Assembly: GCA_021399445.1 (NCBI GenBank)
Contig: JAJTUQ010000001.1
Span: forward strand, 8,370,001 to 8,434,000
Direction of reading: 5' to 3'
Source: Xylogone sp. PMI_703
Taxonomy: Eukaryota > Ascomycota > Leotiomycetes
DNA length: 64,000 bases
Part shown: in pieces, positions 1 to 12,656 of the stretch
How the letters are laid out: every line of letters begins with the position of its first letter
How positions within the stretch are numbered: the first letter of the stretch is position 1
Translations under genes and position numbers: made by a program
The notes under the pieces: generated by a model
Told to the model about the DNA's origin: nothing
Seen by the model: the letters and a program-made list of their open reading frames with translations, nothing else
The model's database searches: none

Positions 1-951
1 ACAGAACGTATTTCCTTTGGATATTAGGTTCAATGGACGCGCACGCACGTATTCCCTACCATAGAAGGGCATAAATTTACCGTGTGTTTTTGAGTTAAAT
101 AGGAGCAAAAACGGAGCGGCCAAATTATCATTGGCAAGGTTGATCGTATGGTGTGTGGTGCATCCTAGAATATCTCTCTCGGTTTATCATTTTATCATCC
201 TCGTCGTCATCATGGGAAAGGCGGAACAGGACAGGTTGGGAGTTTTGCATTTATTGCCCGCTGTTTTCCCTTTTTGTTACCTTTTTGCTTTGGTGTAATA
301 GTTTTAGAAGAAAATCATAAAGGGAGTTAAAGACTACGCTCCCTCCCTGATCGTTGGAGCTCTGTTTTGCGCGCCTTGTTTTTAGAAAAATTCGGATCTC
401 TTTTTTCAAGCTTGATTTTTAAATCATTGACTGATGTTGGGCTTGAAGATGTATATATGGAGGTCTTTGCTTATTTTATGACGTGTATATGTGCTTGCCT
501 GTGCCTTGTGTTTGTGTTTGTGCTTGTGATGGTAGGTGATTGTAAGAAGAAGTAGACATTGTCTTGTACTACAATAGTAGAATGTATAATGGATATTGGC
601 ATACTACGCTACAGTTCTTCATATTTGAAGTGTGTATGACAGATTGAGTATAAACTACGTGAATGAAAGATCAAAAGTCTCCACCCATACAGAACAAAAG
701 CTTGTTGTCTGTACGAGACACGAGGAGCCCTAGAATATGGGAGGAATCAATGTGCTTTCGTGGAGTGGTCTTCTCTTGATATCTTCCTGGTTTTCTTGTC
801 TCATAGGTCCTCTCTAATGCTGTTTACTAGTGCTAGACTGGATTCGTCTTCTACGATGCCATATACTAGTGTAACCAAGATATTCCTGCAGCATCCTGAA
901 CAATTGCAAAGTTTCCTCCATAAACAAGATCTTTCTAGTATACTGAAACAA
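1..951. other. Left-edge non-coding region
   Basis: AT-rich sequence without a supportable gene. It contains long T/G-rich stretches, such as TTTGTG repeats around 500-530, and reads as 3' flank or intergenic DNA. The short open frames here carry no recognisable domain and lack coding character. The last part, up to 951, is the 3' flank of the minus-strand dehydrogenase gene. Confidence 0.5.
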
Positions 952-2030
952 TCACAGACCGTTTACTCCAACTTTCAGCAACTTCGGATCAGCATCGATC
1001 CGTTCCCGGATCTTCCCATTCTTCAACTCATCCACATCCCAGGAAGCCCAGACAAAACGGCCGTGCAAAAACGAGGCTTCAGGCGACGCGGCCCAGACGG
1101 CGAAGTTACCAGGGAGGTCCTCTAAAGCCGGGTCAGCTCAGTCAATGATAATACATGGCAATGGAACGAGAAAGCAATATTCTGGAGACGGTGTTAAATG
1201 ATTAACTACTTACCATCATCCCACGGTATCGTGTCCTCAGTCCAGCCTACACTCTTGGCTCCCGGCGTGAAAATCGCACCGGGGTGGAAGCTCACGATCT
1301 GGACTTCTGACAGGTCCGTCTCCTGCGCGACGATTTGGAGAAGTAGAGCACATGCATTTTTGCTTAGACAGTAAGTGGATTGGTTTTTTGAGAAGGCGGT
1401 GTCGTGGATTATCATTGTTGAGACGTTTACGATTGCCTAGAAATCCCGTGTGTTAGGCATTTCATTGTCATAGGTATTGTGTATTTTCAGTGTAGGATAG
1501 TGACTGACTTTCTTCTTTCCATTGGGAAACTGCTTTATGTGCTTAACGAATAGCTCTACAAGCTCCATGGCAGCCCAGAAATTGGTCTGCAGATCGGCTC
1601 GGAGTTCACTCTGGCCTGCTTCCAGAAGGTTCCCGAGATGGGTGAAACGTGCGGCATTGAGAACTAGAGTGTCCACGATGAAGCCTTTTTGTTCAAGTCT
1701 AGACCAGAGTGCAGCAATACTGGATTGGTCAGAAATGTCACACACTTCTCCCAAGATCTCCGTCTTCGTTTTATCGAACTTCTTCTGCAGCTCGGTGGCA
1801 GTTGATGTTGTTCCCTCGGGATCACGGCCGAGAATTATGACTTTAGATGCGGAGGCATAGCCAAATGATCGTGCAATGGCGTGGCCAATGCCTTTTGTAC
1901 CTCCGACTACGAGAACGGTCTTGCCTTCTTGTGATAGGGCTGGATTGGAAGGTGAAATTGCAGCGTAAGGCTTAGAATGCATTGTTGAGGTGAATGATCC
2001 AGCAATGGTGTGTTTGAATAGAGAAGCCAT
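952..2030 (-). CDS. Short-chain dehydrogenase/reductase (classical SDR)
   Basis: A predicted cytosolic NAD(P)-dependent oxidoreductase of 309 aa. There are three exons on the minus strand: 2030-1509, 1436-1214 and 1136-952. The frame stays consistent across both introns (522+223+185 = 930 nt). The Rossmann nucleotide-binding motif GGTKGIG lies near residue 43, an NAA motif follows at about residue 106, and the catalytic YxxxK is seen as YCLSK in exon 2. The first intron uses a GTCAGT donor with branch point CCTAAC and acceptor CTAG. The ATG at 2030 begins an N-terminal extension of about 35 aa before the Rossmann strand, which is long for a plain SDR. The substrate is unknown. The neighbouring GMC oxidoreductase and second SDR suggest a tailoring role in specialised metabolism, but this is inference. 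Confidence 0.88.
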
Positions 2031-4493
2031 TTTGACGGAGTATCAGAAGTACGAGTTAGGATAATATTCTAAAAGTGTAATAGGGTAGCTGAACAATTTC
2101 CAGAGATATGATTTGGTGATACTGGTAATGGAAGTTCAAGTTATTCCTGACCTCGCGCCGATAGTCTTCCAAACACCCCATCTTCTTATATATGTATGAG
2201 ATTAGCCTAGAGATGGACATGCATGTTATAATCAAGCTTATTCTTTAGAACAGAAACTAGTAGATCTTCTTCCACTGCTAAACAATCGTTATGTCTATGA
2301 CTAATGAGTTCCGCAGCTGAGTTCCGCAATAGATGCGCAATGCAGGCACCCTTGCGGAACCGGAAAAACCTCTGCTCATGTTCCGACTATGCTTACGCTG
2401 CCTTTATGATGACTATTCACAGTAGTGTTTCGGTTTCTGCCTGTGGACCAATTGAATCGGGTATATTCCATTATGTTACTGTCTCGCGTGCTAGTCGAGT
2501 CTACACTCCGGCGGAGCTCGTGCTGATTATTACACTGTCTAATTATCTTGGCTACTCATCTGTATAGTGTGGATTATAAATCCACCAAGATTAGTTAACT
2601 GGGCATTGATATTCAATGATGCTACTATGTGTTCGGAGACCGAGATTAGGTATCTTTTGTTTAAAGGAGAGTTGATACTTTCAGCATTAGGTGCGTAAGC
2701 AGTTATGACATGATACTGTTCAACACTTCTCATAAGTGAGTCCTTTTATTTTCTATACGAATCGGCCCCCGTTGTAGCTTTAAGGATACCTGCTATTTAT
2801 ATTCTTCTCAGAACAAAAGAAGAACTCCAACTGAACTGGCTGCTTATAAACCCCTATATCTGTGTTCTGACAATTCTCAACTGATAATATGTGATGTCTT
2901 GCAAAAACGCAGTTTTTTGCCGGAGAATGGCCTGTACAGAGCAAAGAGGGGCCAAGTATAAGGCCGAAGCACTGCAACTATGGGTGTACAACGAGGTTGG
3001 AGCGGCGATGCTGTGTATTGATAACTAGACTCGAGGAGATATAACATGAATTGATCTCTAGCTTTCCAGTTTACAGGCGAGAGTCGCTGTATTTATAGTA
3101 GCAGGATCTTGATGACTAGCTGGATGGCGGCTAGTCTTTCCCTGCCGGCCTCCCGGCGTTTGGGATCCGTCACTTTGCATGTTGACTTTTGTTTGCAACA
3201 GCATACTTACGAAAACTGCTTCTCCATCTCCCTAATTCAACTAAACTATGATACGGATGATGGAAAGACGTGTGATTATCCTTTGGAAGCAAATTCAATT
3301 TTATGCGCTCACATTTCAGGAGTCAGATTGTTTTAATATGATCTCTATAAGGATACTGCGGCGTTGACCAAGGCTGGCCCTGACGGATAGAGAATCATGC
3401 TACTTACATCGAGATCGTAAAGCCCACGTCAACGCACGTAAAGTGTCGGTGAGAGTTATAACATCTCCTTATATCTATCGGCGATTGCATTCTAGCCCTC
3501 AAGCCGTCTCCATGGCTTGTAGGCTCGTAACAGTATCACGCAGTAAGAAGTATCAAGTCTGTCCAATGGCAATGGCAAATGTCGCGACTTAAGCCTGCAG
3601 TACACTGATTACATGGAGCATTGCAAAACCAACTTCTCAGAGTAGTGGTTAAGTTAGTGTGCTTAGGTGGACTTAAGTAAGGTGGACTTAAGTACTGTGT
3701 AACTGACGGAGGGATGCATCCTGGTGCAGGGAACAATTCTGCCGGTCATACTTGAAGGTTTGCGCGTTCCAAGCAACCGGTGAGCCAAATCCGGAAGGTT
3801 AGTGCGCACCGCCACTACGCTCCACCGCCTTGCAGGGGTCAAATGACCCGCAGTGCACGTGCCCCCCTAGCTAGATGGCCCCCCTTAATGACCCCCTAAT
3901 GCAAAGCAGGCTGTCTCTAGAGTTGAAGGATGACTGCTTGCCTGAGCAATATTCCAACAGCTGCACAACTGTACATGGACATAGCATAACTATCTAGCCA
4001 CATCCTCGTAGGAAGCCACTCCCTTAGTTGCCAATTTGAGACTTAGGGATGATGGAAATAAGCAGAGCGAGACTACTAAGAATGGTCCTAAACTCCGAAC
4101 CTTAACCAGCGTGTCCTCTCACGGTGCTAGCTATCAGCAGAACATCTGCTGGAAGTTGATCGGTAATCCACTGCTCAGAAACGCACCAGTCAATGTCTGT
4201 TTATTGCGCGTTTCCCTCTAAAATGACCAGGCGGATGGAAACCGTTTGGTTCTTGGCTAAAGTATATCCGCAATTATACATGCCACTTATAAGCATTGCT
4301 TGGATTCGATTGGGCTGAACTATTTTCTCTCTTGCTGAGGTGCTCTGGAGCATAATCAACCCATCTGTCAATATCTGAGAGCTGAGTTATGGCCATGGCG
4401 TTCAACAGCCCTCAAATCCCTATAAAGATGGCTGCTCCGTAGGGGGAGTTTGTCATCACCAAATTTCCTTAGTTTTCTATCACAAAGGACATC
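2031..4493. other. Intergenic region, no gene seen
   Basis: About 2.4 kb between the divergent SDR and GMC genes. It is AT-rich, with a short GC-rich stretch at about 3770-3900 containing runs of C. Near 3655-3690 a short motif (GGTGGACTTAAGT) occurs twice in tandem. The open frames here are short and show no domain. The region probably contains both promoters; a TATAAA lies 68 bp before the GMC start. Confidence 0.5.
4421..4426 (+). promoter_or_regulatory. TATA box of the GMC oxidoreductase gene
   Basis: TATAAA lies 68 bp upstream of the ATG at 4494, a normal spacing for a fungal core promoter with a short 5' leader. Confidence 0.45.
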
Positions 4494-6483
4494 ATGAGTA
4501 CTTCAGATTTCGACTTTATCATCATTGGTGGTGGAACAGCCGGTAGGTCTTCTAACTTCTGTTTATATTTCTCGTAGCTGTACTGTTTCTGACCTCTTTA
4601 GGATGCGTTCTGGCCAGTAGGATCTCTGCTGCCCTTCCTTCTAGCTCCATTGCCCTCATTGAAGCCGGCGGAAGTGATGACCATCCTGCTATAAAACCCG
4701 GGTTTAGTCTTGTACCAGGATGGAAGGGAGATATTGACTGGAAGCATAAAAGTATCCCACAAGCTGCGGCAGATGGTCGGCGGATGGACCAGGCGGCTGG
4801 AAAATGTCTCGGTGGTTCAACTACAATCAACTTCGAAACGTGGACAAGAGGATCTAAGTTTGATTAGTAAGACTCCCGTTATGACAGACTGGGTTAAGGT
4901 ATACTTACAATCCACAGTGATACTTGGGCCGAGCTCGTTGATGACAAGTCGTGGTCATGGGAGGGAATGTTGCCTTGGTTGAAACGCACGGAAACATTTC
5001 ATCCCAGCACTGATTATGGAAAAGTAGATATGTCTATCCATGGCACGGATGGCCCAATCAATGTACGCCATATCCGTTATATATAGTGCCTGCCCGTTGT
5101 TGAGCTAATCCATGTGCCTAGGTTACACATATATTTAACTCCGGCAGGCCACGAAATTACCCTCTCCGCGACTTAACCTCGAAGATATATGAGCAGAGCG
5201 GATGCAAAAGAGTAGCAGATGGTAATGGGGGAGACATAATAGGTTACTTTGAGCTGGCTTCCAGCACTTGGAATGGTGAGAGGGAATGGTCTTCCAAGAA
5301 ATACAAATTTGGCAGCAATGTGCGCGTATTCACCAATACTGCCGCTAACAAGCTCGTGATTGAAAATGGAAGAGCTGTTGGAGTAGTTGTCCAGGACGGT
5401 GACTCAAAAGAGTCCATACTATCTGCTAAGAAGGAAATACTCCTTTCAGCAGGTTGTTATGGCTCGCCGAAAGTGCTAATCAACAGGTGAGAACTACCAA
5501 CATAATCATAACAACCAGTTGACTGATTACTGTTTCTTACTAGTGGGATTGGACCTGCTGACCACCTGTCTCAATTAAACATTAAACCTGTTGCTGACTT
5601 GCCAGTGGGTAAGAACTTCTCAGATCATCTTGCGTTCGAGACCTGGTGGAAGCTAGACCAACGCGGAGTCTCATTCGGAGATATGCCTCTCGCCACAGCA
5701 GAAGTTGATTGGTTATCTGGTTGCCCATGCGACTGGTTGGGATTTTACTCTCTCGATCAACTCTCTCCGTCTGTTCGAGAGCTCGCAAAGAAGAGTATGA
5801 CCCCAGAAGAGTACCGCGTGTATAGCCAGACAGCTATTGCGGAAGTCTATATGCTGTAAGTCAAAACTCCATGATCAGTTGAATCTATATGGAACTAACG
5901 TCACTAGATATGGCCATATTGATTGCTCAGATATTGGAGTCGAAAATCCTGGAGGCTCCGTATTTTGCATATGCATGCAGTTATTAAAGCCACTCAGCCG
6001 GGGGACTATCACACTGGACCGATCAAACACCAATAATCTCGTGATTGATACCAATGCTCTCCAACATGAGCTTGACCATGAGGTACTTATCTCACTGGGT
6101 CAAGTGATGGTTGGTATTATGACTGGAAGTTTTGGCAAGGAAAATGGTATCCATGAGTATGGAATCCCGGAGTCGCTTCAGGGGAGGGCGGATCGCGACA
6201 GTATTAAAGAACGTATTCGAAGATCGGTAGATACGTACCATCATCCCGGTGGATCATGTTCTATGGGCTCCGTGGTAGACACTCAATGCAGAGTAAAGGG
6301 CGTAAATGGGCTCAGGGTGGTTGATGGAGGTGTCATCCCTTTTCCCTTTGCAGCACATTATCAGGCAATTGTCTACGGTGCTGCAGAAAAGGTAAGCAGT
6401 ACCTCAGAGCTTAACTATATATCTAGAATGATGAGCACTAACGGATAGTCTAGATCGCTGCTTCAGTAATTGAGAATGCATAA
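4494..6483 (+). CDS. GMC-family FAD oxidoreductase
   Basis: A flavoprotein of the glucose-methanol-choline family, about 549 aa, that would oxidise an alcohol or similar substrate. Seven exons fit in frame: 4494-4542, 4602-4866, 4918-5062, 5122-5486, 5544-5855, 5908-6391 and 6454-6483. The N-terminal FAD-binding motif reads IIIGGGTAG then CVLA across the first intron. The GMC signature follows as GKCLGGSTTIN with TWTRG just after. The C-terminal active-site region has THH-type histidines in TYHHPGGSCSMG, then VVDGG and AAHYQAIVYGAAEK, giving the second catalytic histidine. Length and motifs are complete and no signal peptide is seen, so a cytosolic enzyme is likely. It is convergent with the SDR gene at 6850-8009. 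The substrate cannot be read from sequence. Confidence 0.92.
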
Positions 6484-6849
6484 ATGTATCCAGACACGAC
6501 TTTACTGGCGACGCATCTTACATATCTTTGGCTGTTCAAGGGGTTTCATACAAAGAGAGAACTTGCTGTATTGGTCTAGAATTGACGAAAATATCAAAAA
6601 TAACGATAGCGTTAAAATCTATAGATCTTCGGTCCGCGTTTATGTGAGCTTATTAGGTAGTCAACTTCCCTGATAACTTGCAATATCCTCTATATTAAAC
6701 ACATCATTCTGTGTAAGTTCAGTATCAGGTATAACCTATAACATGGAAAATGGTAGAGTAGTATGGGCTGCTTCCTGAAACTCTTCTCGAGGGTAGACAT
6801 TTGGAGGTAGATTGCCACAAAATATCTAGTTTGACCGGGAGAGGTCTAT

Positions 6850-8009
6850 TCAATGCTTGCTAAGTTTATCCAGTCGCACAGATGCCGCATTCCGCGCCAT
6901 TTCTGTATTATATGCTCCATACCATTGTGGCTGGAGCTCTCCGAGTGGGCCTTCTACCTCAGTGTATTCATCTCCAATAATCGTCAAAGATTTCCCGTTA
7001 TTTTCAGGTTTAGTGGCCAGGAAAACTGCAGCAAGAGCTACAGAATATGCTTTATTCACTGGAATTCCCTTTGCCCTAAATGCCTCTGCTGCTTCGATTG
7101 GAAACATGTTTGATTCTGTTATTCAGCTGAGTAAGTATTACGTCGGTGATCTCAGGAGTTGAAAAACATACCGGTTCCGCCGGGAGCAATACAACCAACC
7201 GTAACGTTCAATGGAGGTGCAATGTGCTTCATTGCTCGCATTAATCCGATGACCTATCAGTATAGTCAGAAGCATTATCCATAAACGGGAGACGTTGTCG
7301 ATATACTCCGTGTTTCGCCGCTGAGTAAAGTGGCAAGTTTGGCCTCTCATTGTAGCTAGATGTTGACCCAGTCATGACCAAACCTCCTCCTGGAGGGTTA
7401 TTCTGTTTGAAATAGTGTAGTGCGAGTTTTGAAGCTATAATCTATCTGTTAGCTGTCCGTATCTGGACATCAGGAAATTTAGTCTTGCTCATTATAACCC
7501 CCTTCAAATTGACATCAATGACGTTCAGATCCGGAGGACTTAATGTCCCATCGTCATCAAAAAAATCCACAAAGACGGTATTATTTTCAGGAACCCCGGC
7601 ATTTGCGAAAACAAGGTCGATTCTACCATAAATCTGACGGGCTTGACCGAAGGCACCTGATAAGGCCTTCCAATCTGTAACTTCGCAATGGAGATACTTA
7701 GCGCGTCTATAACAGAAATTGAACATGAATATATATTCCACACATTGAGTTTAAATTAATATAAAAAGGGCGTACGACTGTAATTGTTTCTCCAGAGCTA
7801 GCCCATGTTGTTCGTTACGATCGCAAATCACCACAACGGCACCTAGCTTATGAAGCAACTCTGCTATTGCTTTGCCAATGCCTTTCGCACCACCTGTGAT
7901 ATCGATTAACTCATTATCAGATATATCAGACAAAATACGTACCGGTTACAATGGCTACCTTATCCCGGATATCTCCTAAGTCGGCCTCCTTAAATGAAAG
8001 CGAGGTCAT
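6850..8009 (-). CDS. Short-chain dehydrogenase (15-hydroxyprostaglandin-dehydrogenase-like SDR)
   Basis: A classical NAD(P)-dependent SDR of 292 aa encoded by six exons: 8009-7943, 7893-7776, 7706-7489, 7434-7307, 7253-7172 and 7115-6850. All frames join cleanly to 293 codons. Seen in the protein are TGGAKGIG for nucleotide binding, ANAG after the fourth strand, DVNLKGV, a TGSTSSY stretch with the catalytic Ser, and YSAAK as the YxxxK pair. It reads as a single-domain oxidoreductase. The third intron (7488-7435) starts with GC rather than GT (GCAAGA) and has branch point GCTAAC. The frame before and after requires this splice, so it is a GC-AG intron. The gene ends 366 bp from the end of the GMC gene in convergent orientation. 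The substrate is unknown. Confidence 0.9.
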
Positions 8010-8621
8010 GTTTATATACAGAAAGGTTAGATATCTGGGTTGTGTAGTATGGAAATAAAGGGAATGGTGGCTCTCCCAAAAAAAAAATAAAGCGAGTATC
8101 TTGTTATGGAAATATCCTAACTCAGTAAGGCTACTTGAAGAGCTTATATCTCACTAGCTAGGTGTATTTATAGATATACAGTGTTGATCCGGAGTCCGCA
8201 TCCCACCTATACTCTGCAAGCTTTCCCAGTTCAGTAGCGCTTCCGAAATATTACTCCTGGCCCCACTACCTCGGCATGCTGGGATTATCTTACTCTTCTG
8301 ACTTGGATGTAATGACTTCCTGATGCGATTCTCTTCACATACTTATATCACATTCAATACATAAGATCAGACAACAAACTACAATGACAGATAGGTGAGC
8401 GAAGTTGGCTCTGCGCCAAAACTTTCTCTTCACAGAAGAGTAGTGATTATGCATTGCAATAGAGAATACGAACCACTGTGATCTTTTATTGTGCATTGCC
8501 AGTTTCAAGTTCTATACTTGGCAAAGATAAGAATTGGACGTTAGGATTGAATAGCCTAATATTTCCTTTAAATCTTCTTTATTACAACAGCAGTAAGTTA
8601 TTTCCACATAGCAACTACTGT

Positions 8622-9083
8622 TCAACCAAGACGTGTCTCCTTATCCTTGATGGGGAAATCGCTCCCCGCCTTCGATTTGTACTGTCCTCTTATGAAATCT
8701 GAGATCTGTTCATCCTTGGCTTGTTCCACCGCACTCTCGTTGTCTTGTGGTCCTTGACCTAAGACTCTCTCTTGCACAAAGTCGATACCTATACATTAGG
8801 TGATGATGTTAGTGGCGTGTCATGTTACGCGGTCAACTAAGTGTTACGGGTGATGAAGACAAGGCTGGGGGTTTTGAGGATCACTGCTTGACAAGATACC
8901 TTTATCGAGATAATCCTCATTCTTCTCGCTCTCTTTCCCACCGCCAGCCATCGAATTGAGCTTGTCTCCAAAGCCGCCAAAGCCTCCACCCCCTGATTCT
9001 TGGTTGTTGTTGGCACCCGCACCCGAGCCTTGAGCGTTTTGATTTTGGCTTCCAGAGCCCATTGCGTTCTTAATGAAATCCAT
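8622..9083 (-). CDS. Small conserved Gly/Asn-rich fungal protein of unknown function
   Basis: A 116-aa protein from two exons, 9083-8900 and 8788-8622. The N-terminus starts MDFIKNAMG and is followed by a low-complexity stretch rich in Gly, Asn, Gln and Ser (about residues 8-48). The C-terminal part is well ordered in composition, with EDYLDKGIDFVQERVLGQG, DNESAVEQAKDEQISDFIRG and a lysine-rich tail. This layout matches a family of small fungal proteins I recognise by pattern but cannot name. No signal peptide or membrane segment is seen. The upstream 100 bp carries an AGAGAT/GATAG-rich leader. The role is unknown; the acidic amphipathic C-terminal part could bind protein or nucleic acid, but nothing shows which. 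Confidence 0.8.
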
Positions 9084-11324
9084 AACTTTGAGATTGGGTA
9101 ACCGTAGAAATGAAATATGTTCTTTCTTTAATGATGAGAGTGATAGTAGTAGAGATAAAGAGAGGGAGAAGGGGACGAGGCCACGACTTTAAAATATCGT
9201 GTTCACTAATGATCTTGGCCATGTTTCGCATCCGCCAAGTTTCTGCTACGTCATGACTTACGCTGTCTCAGGTAGCCCATCCAGAGATCCAGCTTCAGCT
9301 GAAGCATTAGTCATGCTTCGAGTGCATTGTTAAGTAGTTGGCCACCCGAACAATTATCAGGTTCGCGTACATATAACTAGCTCTTTGGTGCGTAGAAAGT
9401 GGGCACACGACATCAACTAACAAGCTCTTGATATCAACATTTGGTTATGCCAATTCAACTGCTTAAGCGTTCCATGAATTTCATATCCTCCACAAGATAA
9501 TTCCCCGGCTTTATTGTAGAATATAAGAAGTTACCTGGTATAACTATAGTTTAAATCTCCATAACACCAGCGACAGAATGGAAGTTTGAGGAAAGAGAGC
9601 CAAGTGAAAAAGGAAAGGGCGGTGGAGGGGCACAAAGTGGCTGAGATGGCGTGAGTGGCTGGGCGGCTAAGCCTGCCGAGCCTGCCGGGCGAGCCCAGCC
9701 AGCCTAGGTAGCGGTAGGCCTCGGGCACCAGCTACGGAGCTATTGAGCTCTAGGAGCTTCCTGAATTCTCCTTTCAGCTTTCTCCATGGATCAACAAAAT
9801 TACCTCCCGCTCTATTACTTCCCTTCCATGACTCAAATTGCAAAACAACTTTTTTATCTACATGACGGAACAAGTTGCCGGCATATACTTACCAAAGAAT
9901 GATTGTGACTTTCAAGAGGAGACGCCATATGCGGGAGCCAAATTAACCCCAGCCTCAAAGGACAATGATGATACAACCAGTTCTACTTTAGTATCGGAAA
10001 ATGAAATGAATTTTCACAAAATAACTGTTTCATCGACACCCAAATTCTGTATTGAATGTAGATTTGTTTACCAGTGATTATGCAGCTAACTGCGAGATAA
10101 CCTCCCTTCGCAAACACACTTGAGAAGCTCTTTGGGCTTAGCTAAGGTGAATTCAGTAACTAAGCTGTAAAATTGGTACTGTGATAAGGCACGAAATGGT
10201 GCTAAATTGCGTTGTGGCACTGGCACGGGCTCTATGTTTAAGTCTGCTGAGAAGATAATGAACGATGGGACCTTCAGTTCCACAGAACCACATCGTCATC
10301 CGTACAGTGGGTCTCAGATGAGACTACAAAATAACATGCTATAAGCTTCTTTCGACAGGGTTTTGTGAATCGCGAGTTGCTTGTACTAGTACGAATTCTA
10401 CCAATAGAGTTGAGGGCTTACTACAGTAATAATGGTACACCACACCCTGAAACCCAATACAGTAAAGTGGCACTATAGTAACTGACCTATCGAGCAATAA
10501 CTTCATTGAACGGATTCAAGTGTAGTTACAAATCATAAAAGTAAAGCTCGCCATGTTATCCATAAATTTAAACTTTCAGATTTTGACCCCAGGCACTAAA
10601 ATGTGGGGAAGTCTGGGGTAGGAGATCTCTGCGTTGGTTCTGTATCTTGTACGACCACATAGTTCGGACCGAAGTTTATTCTACATTACTTAGCTGATGG
10701 GTTCAGGAGGTATCGTCAGACAATTTCCCTCCTGCAGCAAAGGGTGAGTTATTCCTGAGTCCTTGCCCTGCGTTCTTACAGTATCTACTGCAGGTAGCTT
10801 ATTTCTTCGAATAGAGCCAGCCATACTCTCATGGAAGGGAATTCCTTTATTTTATCCGTAGAGATATGCAGTGAGCTATGAGCGAAAGCATACACCCCAT
10901 CTTCAATTATATATTTACACAAGAAACAGCTCTGGGGAACACAACTTGACATCAAGTAAGAACCTCGGCGAATCGGCCCAATTTCCAGGTCCTTCTTACG
11001 GGCATCAATTAACTAGCGACAGGGATTATACTTACTGCATGAGGAAGGAGCACCCATGAGCCAAGCACCGTTCCTAAGAGAGGCTCCATAAGCGTTGGAA
11101 GTGTGATTAGGATTCCTACATTGTGCCCCATGCCTACAGCTGTAGCTACCTAGCCAGAGTGTCATCAAGGCGGGGTACGACCTTGTTGAGAAGATATCTT
11201 AGGAGCGTTTCAAAATGGGATTGGAAACAGCGAACATATATAAAGGCTGTTGTCGCCGAGTTATCCGGCGCTCCTTCGGTTTCTGGGAGAGGCTTTAACC
11301 TTCACGTGCTGTATCCGAACAAGA
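9084..11324. other. Intergenic region with possible degraded sequence
   Basis: About 2.2 kb without a supportable gene. A GC-rich patch at about 9650-9725, with repeated GCCTGCC/GCCAGCC words, sits in AT-rich surroundings and may be a relic. Short frames on both strands near 9670-10280 have no stop over 65-80 codons but show no domain. A TATATAAA lies 81 bp before the O-methyltransferase start. Confidence 0.4.
11237..11244 (+). promoter_or_regulatory. TATA box of the O-methyltransferase gene
   Basis: TATATAAA lies 81 bp before the ATG at 11325, on the coding strand, in the expected core-promoter position. Confidence 0.45.
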
Positions 11325-12656
11325 ATGGAAGTGGAACCACCTCTTACAGAGCTAGCTGCTCAGATATCCAAGTATGCTCAGCTAGTTTCGGACCTTAAAG
11401 GTCCAGCTGAGTTGGGTGTTTCTGCAAATGGCTCTGTACCTGAGAATAAGGAATTAGAGGGCGCACGATTTGCACTCATAGAGGCATCTCGAGCTATGCT
11501 AGAGGCCGCTATTGGGCCCGTTGACAGACTGCGGTTGGAAGTACCGATGGTATGAGGACTCCTCCGGACATGCTCCTTGAGAAGAAGGCCTAGCTGACTG
11601 ATCTATCGAGGCTGATAGACGATTCAGTTAAATAGCGCGCTCTCAGTTGTCACTCACTACGATATCGCCAACCACGTCCCTCTCGAGGGCGAGATCTCCT
11701 TTGCGGATCTTGCGCCCAAGGTGAATCTCAGTTTAGACCGGCTACAAAGAGTTCTTCGCTGCGTGATAGCCTTCCGGATTTTCCACGAAAAGACTGTAGG
11801 CTATGTCTCACACAGCGCAACGTCGAAAGTTCTCCGCGACAAAGGTGCCCGAGCATGGATGGGCCATCAATTTGGAGAGATGCTTCCAGCATCGGCAAAA
11901 CTGGTTGATTCATTCGAGAAGTACCCTGATTCCGAAAATCATGACGAGACAGCAATGAGCATGGCATTCTATGGGCCTGACCGGAAGACTTACTGGGAAA
12001 TCCTGGAGAAAGAGCCTTGGAAAGTACAACGATTCTCAGACGGCCTGGAGTACGTCACAACTACCGGGGGACAGGATTTCCATCATGTGGTGAGAGCGTA
12101 TAATTGGCAGAAGTTTGGGGATGCTACTCTAGTGGATGTAGGCGGCTCCAGCGGACGAGTCTCGGTAGCTATTGCACAATTGGCTCCCCAGTTAAAGTTT
12201 ATCATCCAGGATCTCCCTGAACTGGAGCCGGTAGCTAATGTTATAATCCCCAAAGACCTATCTAACAGAATGCGATTCATACCGCATGACTTCTTCAAGC
12301 CTCAGCCGATCACTGATGCTAAGGTATATATGTATCGACAGATTTTGCATGATTGGCCTGACAAGGAAGCAATTGAGATTCTAAAAGCTTTGATACCAGC
12401 ACTCCATAACGGCGATGTATTATTGCTAGTGGAAGCTGTGATCCACGAACCAAACGAAACTCCCAATGGTGTTGATCGCCTGGTACGTGCAGCGGATATG
12501 CTCATGATGGCAAAGCATAACTCAAAAGAGAGGACACTAGCAATGTGGAAGAAGCTTCTGAAGGATGCAGATAGTCGATTTGAGTTAGTTGGAGTAACAA
12601 GCGCGCGGGATAGCCCTGAATCAGGGTCTGTTATTGAAGTAAAATGGAACAGCTGA
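11325..12656 (+). CDS. SAM-dependent O-methyltransferase (COMT-like)
   Basis: A cytosolic O-methyltransferase of 417 aa that would methylate a hydroxyl group on an aromatic or polyketide-type substrate. Two exons, 11325-11549 and 11628-12656, join in phase 0. After the junction the reading LNSALSVVTHYDIANHVP begins the winged-helix dimerisation domain. The Rossmann SAM-binding motif is DVGGSSGRVSVAIA, followed by IIQDLPE, then HDFFKPQP and the catalytic-region motif QILHDWPDKEAI. The length is normal for fungal secondary-metabolism O-methyltransferases and no motif is missing, so the gene looks intact. The C-terminus ends soon after SGSVIEVKW. No partner synthase lies nearby, so the product cannot be inferred. 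Confidence 0.92.

Noticed and set aside
760..1125. Plus-strand frame of 121 codons
   Set aside because: It is opposite the third exon of the minus-strand SDR, which has the YxxxK enzyme frame and splice sites; the plus frame has no domain.
9667..10283. Minus- and plus-strand frames of 65-80 codons
   Set aside because: I looked for transposase or Gag motifs and saw none; the frames are short and not supported by splice signals.
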